Part shown: in pieces, positions 58,601 through 64,000 of the stretch
Layout: every line of letters begins with the position of its first letter
How positions within the stretch are numbered: the first letter of the stretch is position 1
Source of the DNA: Ceratopteris richardii
Taxonomy: Eukaryota; Streptophyta; Polypodiopsida; Polypodiales; Pteridaceae
Reading direction: 5' to 3'
NCBI GenBank assembly: GCA_020310875.1
Contig: CM035435.1
Span: 67,783,955 to 67,847,954, forward strand
Length of the DNA stretch: 64,000 nucleotides
Notes under the pieces: generated by a model
Told to the model about the DNA's origin: nothing
What the model saw: only the letters and a program-made list of their open reading frames with translations
The model's database searches: none
Position numbers and translations under genes: made by a program

Positions 58601-60378
58601 CCGGATTCATCTATGAAATTGAGCACACGGAGTGGGTATCCCCCATTGTAGTGGTGCCCAAGAAAAATGGAAAGCTGTGTGTGTGTATTAACCTTAAAAA
58701 AGTTAATGCCGCCACGATTAGAGACAGTTATCCGCTTCCTATCACTGAGCATCTATTAGAAAGGGTAGCAGGCAAGGAAGTGTACAGCTTCCTAGATGGG
58801 TTTTCGGGCTACAATCAAGTAGCCATTGCTCTAGAGGATCAACATAAGACGGCTTTTGCCACGGAGTGGGGCATATTTGCCTTTGGGGTAATGCCATTCG
58901 GGCTTACCAATGCACCGGCTACCTTTCAAAGATTAATGTGTCACGTGTTTAAAGAGTTCTTGAGGAAGAATTTGTAAGTCTATGTTGATGATCTTTGCGC
59001 TCATTCCAACATTAGACAGACCCATATACCCGAACTCAGACAGATCTTTGACAAATGTAGAGAATATCAAGTCTGCCTGAACCCAGAAAAGTGCGTTTTT
59101 ATGGTCAGGCAAGGCAAGATTCTAGGACACATAGTGTCAAAGAATGGCATATCCACTGATGAAGAGAAAGTGAGAGCCATAGCAGAGCTACCTAGGCCAA
59201 AGAACGTCAAGGAAGTACAGGCTTTCATGGGACATTGTGGTTACTACCGTCGGTTCATCCACATGTATGCTGTCATCGCAAAGCCCATGTACGGACTTCT
59301 AACTAACTTTGAGTGGACTGAGGAATGTGAGAATTCCTTCCAGGAGCTTAAACGAAGATTATGTTCAGCACCAATCCTGACCACTCTAGCTTGGAGCAAG
59401 CCATTCCATGTTCATGTGGATGCCTCCAATTATGCTATTGGATGTGTACTTGCACAACCTACGGGTGAAGGGAACATGGATCTCCCTATTGCCTATGCCA
59501 GTAGACAATTGAATGCTGCTGAACGGAACTATACAACCACCGAACGAGAAGGATTGGGCATGGTATATGCAGTTAAAAAGTTTAGACATTATTTGCTTGC
59601 AAATAAGTTCAAATTTTTTACTGATCACCAAGCTCTACTGTACCTGGTAAACAAACCATGTAATACAGGCAGATTAGTAAGATGGTTTCTCTTACTAATG
59701 GAGTATGACTTTGAGGTAGTAGTGAGAAAAGGCAGAACTCACGTAAGAGCAGATCATCTCTCAAGGCTCACATCAGGAGAAGCCCCACAAGGAGTGTCAG
59801 ATGACCTTCCTGATGCTTACTTGTTTAATTTGGAAGTGGTACCACAGTGGGCTAAGCCATTGGTACCAGTATTGACATACGGGCCTAACCACCCAGTAAT
59901 AAACATGCAGGATAGAGAGGTAGTAAAAGCCCAAAAGTACCACATCGTGGCAGGAAGTATGTACAAGCACACAGATCAAGGGATCTTGGCCTGTTGTGTG
60001 GAAGAGGATGAGTACGCTAAGTGGTTGCAATTGGCACATGTAGGTGCATTAGAGCAACACTACTCAAAACAACGAACCCTACAGACCCTGAGGAGACTAG
60101 GAGTGCATTGGCCAAGTATGGAAGCTGATGTCCAAAAGTTGTGCAAGGAATGCCCAATCTGTTGCACTAAACCACCTGTGGAACATGCCACTCTTTATCA
60201 AGTGTCCATAGTGCCAGATTGGAGTGAACCACTAGTATCCTTCCTGAGGACGAAAACATTCCCTCCAGACATGACTCTAGTTAGGAAAAGAAGTCTAGAA
60301 CAAGAAGCCCTAGAGTACTCACTCATTGGTGATAATCTCTACAAGTGTGGTAAGGATGGTTACCTGAGACTTTCATGA
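55636..60378 (+). pseudogene. pol of element B, part 1: PR1, RT, RNase H, first integrase zinc module
   Basis: In frame with the second part of gag. A spacer with Pro-rich stretches (55800-57150) is followed by PR1 (about 57215-57540; AILDSGAGVAIA with catalytic Asp codon at 57265, and MILGRPFM). RT (about 58450-59100) shows FLDGFSGYNQV, MPFGLTNAPATFQRLM and YVDD at 58981-58992; a TAA at 58975-58977, GAA in element A, cuts the frame two codons before it. RNase H (about 59395-59740) has HVHVDASN, NYTTTEREGLGM, TDHQALLYL and ADHLSRL. The first H2C2 module (59935-60175) has H-x6-H and C-x2-C. The frame is lost by a small indel near 60375. Confidence 0.88.
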
Positions 60379-61660
60379 GAGTGAATGTCTAAAGATTTTG
60401 GAAACTGCTCACCAAGGTGTAGCAGGAGGACACTTTGGACCAGATCGGGTGATCAAGGCAATATTATTTGCAGGATTTTGGTGGCCCACCCTTCACATGG
60501 ATGCACATACCTATGTGAAGAGGTGTGAGATTTGTCAGCGAACCCAGTATCCTATACGCAAAGATGAGATGCCCCTGAAGCCCATGATGGGCGGACGTGC
60601 ATTCTCTAAGTGGGGAATAGACTTTGTAGGTCCTATCAATCCCCCAGCTAAGGGTTCCCATGCTGAGTATATCATCGTTGCCACAGACTATCTAACCAAG
60701 TGGGTAGAGGTAAAAGCCACAATGAAGAACGACGCTCAGACAACTGCTAAATTCTTGTTTGAGAATGTATTCACAAGATACGGGCTACCTATAGAGCTAG
60801 TTAGTGATAGAGGCACTCACTTCTTGAATGAAGTTATTGAAAATCTGCTCCAAGAATTCTTGGTAGTGCATAAGAAGTCTGCCCCCTATCACCCTCAAGA
60901 CAATGGGCAAGCTGAAAGCACCAATAAGATCCTATGCAATGTATTGACAAAATTAGTGAACAATAAACTCTCTGATTGGGACAAACAGCTACACCATGCT
61001 GTTTGGGCATACCGAGTCGCCTACAAAACGGTACTCCAAGCCACCCCCTTTCAGATGGTATTTGGCCAAAACGTAGTGCTACCATTGGACTTCTTAATAC
61101 CTACATTGAAAGTAGCACAAGAGCACGAATGGACGGGTCATGAACTCTCCTCTAGACTTTTTGACCTTGAACGATTAGGAGAAACAAGACTGAGAGCAGT
61201 TGCAGGGATATATGCAGCTAAGAAGAGATAGAAGACATACTTTGATGCCCATGTGAAGGATAAGGGCTTGAAAGCAGGAGATCTAGTTTTAGTCTACACA
61301 TTGAAACAACACGCAAGGAAGCTAGAAAAGAGAGGCTACGGACCTATGATCATCAATAGGATCTCCACGAGTGGAGCAGTACAACTAGCCACTTTAGAGG
61401 GTGATGTTCTCCCAAACTATATTAGCGGATGCAGAGTCAAGTTGTATCAGGAACCCCTCACGGAGGACATGCTAAGTCGACTCAATACTGCTAAGCAACG
61501 TAAAGAGGAGGAAAAACGAATTCGAGAAGAGGCACAGGCAGAGGCCTTAGAGCGCATCAAACGAATGAAGTTGAGGAGACAAGGGAGGGATCAGCCTATG
61601 ACTGACACTCAAGAGTCCCTAGGCTATCACATGGCCATGTGTGAGGCTTCAGGTGAACGT
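60305..61660 (+). pseudogene. pol of element B, part 2: second zinc module and integrase core
   Basis: After the frameshift the second H2C2 module (60322-60545) reads AHQGVAGGHF and RCEICQ. The catalytic core has D, D and E in GIDFVGP, VSDRGTHFLN and NGQAESTNK, followed by the usual WDKQLHHAVWAYR and TPFQMVFG blocks. A TAG at 61229-61231 (CAA in element A) interrupts the C-terminal region, which continues with KDKGLKAGDLVLVYTLKQHA and a charged EEEKRIREEAQAEALERI helix. Confidence 0.88.
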
Positions 61661-61674
61661 ACCCATAAGATAGT

Positions 61675-62045
61675 GGATCGACGACCTTTTGTGACCCTAG
61701 AAATAGGACAAAGAGACAGCACAACAAGCGTGAGAGCTTTAATTGATTCAGGAGCAGCCACAAGTGCAGTTCGGCTTTCTTATTGCCAGCAGCTGCAATT
61801 GGAGGTAAAACCCCTAGAAGCATATCTGATAGGATTAGGAGGTGTTGAAACCCCTTGCATGGGAGAGGTGGATCTTCCCCTCTACATACGAGAGGTCCTC
61901 ATGCCAGCAAAAGTGCTAGTGTGTGAAGACGAGGATCTGACCGAACCTCTTGTCTTAGGCCAAGACTGGATCTATGATCACGCAGTCAACCTCAACCTAA
62001 GAAGTGGACTTCTTCAGGCTTGGGTAGGCCAAAGCCGTCTCACGA
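61675..62045 (+). CDS. Second retropepsin-like domain (PR2) of element B, downstream of integrase
   Basis: Shares an open frame (61253-62461) with the integrase C-terminus. The order of motifs is that of a retropepsin: strand 'FVTLEIGQRDSTTSVRALI', active site DSGAATSAV (Asp codon at 61744), a hydrophobic-glycine stretch 'YLIGLGGVETPCMGEVDL', and 'EPLVLGQDWIYDHAVNLNL' with the LGxDW signature. Aspartic proteases of this class act as dimers to cut Gag-Pol. PR1 of the same element is in the normal place upstream of RT, so this is an extra copy, not a moved one. The same domain occurs in element A. Its catalytic ability is inferred from the DSG only; it could instead be a retained binding or clipping domain. 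Confidence 0.75.
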
Positions 62046-62818
62046 TTGAATTAGAAAATCAAGCACTCAAACCAATAGAACAGGCACCAACTCCTGGTAC
62101 CTCCAGGAATCCACATGAAGATAACAATGTTTTTCTTGTCCAAACTTCTATGGTGCAGAGGATTGTCAATCTTACTGAAGGTACAGGAGCCAATAAGGAG
62201 TTCCTAACTGATCCAAAGAAGATTCTAAACGGGCAGACCGAACATCACTCGAGACGAAGGAGGCCGCTGATCAAGAGGCAGGAGCGCCAACCCGTGCAAC
62301 ACGGAGCACCTCGTGGCGCGAAGCAGATCTGGATACGCAAGGATGGAAAACCCACCACTCTAATAGCAGACTCCCGAGGAGACAACAAACAAGCCACACC
62401 ATCACGGACACAAGTGAAGGAGTACCCTAGGAAACCTCCTAGGCACACCACATCTATTTGAGTCCCTAAGCGGTCAAGGAAGGCTAGCCCCAATGCTAGA
62501 CACATATGGGTGCCCAAGGGCTGTTTACGAGCCCAAATAGCTCCAACTCTAGTTACTGGCATAATTCAACACTCTCAAGTCCTCTCGACTAACAACGCAG
62601 GAACTCTACCTAAATACCACTCTGACCCACACTCAGTCACATCGAGGAATGTCTGGAAAGGGGTACCCAAAAGGTCCCAAATCCATCACAACCTAGTTCA
62701 TAAACCGTTGCCTGTCTTTAGCTCTAAGAGCTACGAATCCCCTATCAAAGTTTGGAGACCTAAACCATGTATCAAACCCCCTGACCCAATTTTTGTAAAA
62801 CCAGCCACCCTGACATAG
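62046..62818 (+). CDS. pol tail of element B with repeated W-x-P/R-K motifs
   Basis: Hydrophilic tail in the PR2 frame; TGA at 62459-62461 interrupts it, and the same frame continues to 62818. Motifs are QIWIRKDGK, HIWVPKG, VWKGVPKR and VWRPKP, spaced 35-50 residues apart. The tail of element A has the same motif type. No known domain is recognised; function unknown. Confidence 0.5.
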
Positions 62819-62982
62819 GTGCATTCTGAGTCCACTGCATAACCAAAGTAGGCATCTAGGATGATACTGACCTCTAATCACCACTCACACCTATCACAAG
62901 CACTTCATCTCTGACCACTAACCTTCGGGATTGTCATGTTAGTATTGTGAAGGGAACACCATTACATCTTGTTTCCTATGCA

Positions 62983-63009
62983 ACACTAATGTGCCTTTCT
63001 TCTTCCAGC
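62983..63009 (+). promoter_or_regulatory. Splice-acceptor-like site before ORF3 of element B
   Basis: A branch-point-like 'cactaat', a pyrimidine run 'gcctttcttcttcc' and AG at 63008-63009, 19 bases before the ORF3 ATG. Element A has a comparable pyrimidine-rich stretch ending in cag directly before its ORF3 ATG. Use as a splice site is inference. Confidence 0.4.
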
Positions 63010-63028
63010 AGATAAGCAACCTACTCTC

Positions 63029-64000
63029 ATGGCAACAGCAGCAGGCACAAGCTCTCAGGCAGGCTCTGGTGCTCAAATCAATTGGGATGCCATGCAGGTG
63101 GAGGCGCCACCAACAGCTCGGCCTGAAGAGTTCGTGAACGTGCGGAGAATTCCTATTCCAGATCCACCAAATGGCCTAACCGAAAGAGTAAAAGGGCACT
63201 CTCATTGGTTCAATGAAATGCCAGGAGACTTGGGAGACGCAGATCATATATGGGAATCCAAGATGGAGTGTGGAGGAGTGTGGTGGACCTTCCAGTTCTT
63301 TTCAAGAGAATTCGAAACCTTACAGAATGCAGCTCCACTTCAAGATATCTGGCAAAAAGCAGGATTACAAACTTATTTTAGTGCAGCTCTGCCTAAACCC
63401 GATTTCCTCAGGTGCTACTACCTAATTGCCACACTGAAGCCGACAGGTGATAAAGATCATTCAGGCACATTATGGGTGCCCTCCTTGTCAAATCTGGAGG
63501 AAATGAGGAAGTTCGAATTGAATGTTACTTTAATCAGGGAAGCACTTCAGATGTATGGCACGCATGTACCTTCTGACCGCGACCCCTTGATACCTGAGTC
63601 GATGAAAAGCAACAGAATCAAGAAGCTAAAAGAAATGTGCGCCCTCACCCCCAACATCGCCATACCATTGCGGATGTGCCTCCAACACTTCGCATTCCCA
63701 GCTCAAGACCGTTTCACCCAACCTCACAAGAAAATATGGTATGGGCTATATCTAGCAGAGACTGGAAGCTTGCCCATTAAGATGCCTGTATGGATCTTGG
63801 ACCAAGTGTATGAAGCAGGCAAGCGGGGTGTGAGGAAGCCTACTTTACATGGCTATTGTGCGCTTACAAGAATTATCTATCGATGTCTTGCATATGATGT
63901 GCCGGTTGCCAGAGCCCTAAAATATGCACAACTGGAGTTGTTCAAAGGGCGGAAGTCAGGGAGCCAGCCTGCAAAACGAATGCGTGGATCGCTCTCCCAG
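63029..64000 (+). CDS. ORF3 of element B, function unknown (open to window end, 324+ codons)
   Basis: Starts ATG 63029 (MATAAGTSSQAGSGAQ) and stays open in one frame for 324 codons to the last base, with no stop. It lies where Athila-type elements carry an env-like or extra ORF, but I see no signal peptide and no convincing membrane helix in the visible part. It has a Trp-rich stretch (GGVWWTFQFFSREFETL), a central 'VPSLSNLEEMRKFELNVTL' region and a basic, NLS-like end (FKGRKSGSQPAKRMRG). Segments align with the decayed ORF3 of element A, so it is an inherited gene of this lineage. No family could be named; the C-terminus is outside the window. Confidence 0.75.
   Translation, partial: MATAAGTSSQAGSGAQINWDAMQVEAPPTARPEEFVNVRRIPIPDPPNGLTERVKGHSHWFNEMPGDLGDADHIWESKMECGGVWWTFQFFSREFETLQNAAPLQDIWQKAGLQTYFSAALPKPDFLRCYYLIATLKPTGDKDHSGTLWVPSLSNLEEMRKFELNVTLIREALQMYGTHVPSDRDPLIPESMKSNRIKKLKEMCALTPNIAIPLRMCLQHFAFPAQDRFTQPHKKIWYGLYLAETGSLPIKMPVWILDQVYEAGKRGVRKPTLHGYCALTRIIYRCLAYDVPVARALKYAQLELFKGRKSGSQPAKRMRGSLSQ

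Larger units (their letters stand above)
51099..64000 (+). mobile_element. Element B: Ty3/gypsy (Athila/Tat-like), incomplete at window end
   Basis: 5' LTR, tRNA-Asp primer-binding site, 1.75-kb leader with a minisatellite, gag, pol and ORF3 are present; the 3' end lies outside. The insertion into the LTR of A predicts target duplication tggag (51094-51098). The coding region is far better kept than that of A but carries two frameshifts and four in-frame stops, so this copy is not autonomous. Confidence 0.88.

Noticed and set aside
63213..63425. 70-codon ORF in another frame
   Set aside because: It is a shadow of ORF3 (63029-64000), which is open for 324 codons and has a homologue in element A.

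Overview
The window looks like nuclear DNA from a land plant with a large, retrotransposon-rich genome. Only one host gene is recognisable: a two-exon plant tetraspanin of the TET8/TET9 type at 732-2811. Almost everything else is LTR-retrotransposon sequence of plant type (Tork-like Copia, a chromovirus, and a Ty3/gypsy group primed by tRNA-Asp like Athila/Tat). The species cannot be named from the sequence.

Layout. 1-4289: tetraspanin gene, its promoter, and CT/GA microsatellites in its 3' flank. 4290-12790: old, decayed sequence holding a relict gypsy LTR, a tandem array of hairpin-forming units (6480-7970), a decayed array of CTATC/GATAG palindromes (8555-9180) and a Copia relict. 12790-18923: a decayed minus-strand chromovirus whose left LTR holds a solo LTR with a 5-bp target duplication. 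18924-22313: unassigned sequence plus a minus-strand relict LTR.

22314-64000 is a nest of five elements that can be ordered by target-site duplications (TSDs). Gypsy element A (22314-51098) is oldest and badly decayed. Copia element D (25561-38101, TSD agatg) sits in the gag of A. Non-autonomous LTR element E (29953-36050, minus strand, TSD aagca, LTRs with no difference I can see) sits in the pol of D. Deleted Copia element C (47961-50451, minus strand, TSD catgg) sits in the 3' region of A. Gypsy element B, a relative of A, starts at 51099 inside the 3' LTR of A and runs off the window.

A and B define an unusual gypsy architecture shared by two clearly diverged copies: gag - protease - RT - RNase H - two tandem integrase H2C2 zinc modules - integrase core - a second retropepsin-like domain (DSGA ... 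LGQDW) - a tail with repeated W-x-P-K motifs - a third ORF of unknown function preceded by splice-acceptor-like sequence. Both also carry a TATCGCGA-rich tandem array between the primer-binding site and gag. This is the best candidate here for an undescribed system. Other notable signals are a complete-looking pol III unit (A box, B box, T-run) inside the U3 of E, and five near-perfect palindromes with compensating arm changes in the transcribed part of the LTR of C.
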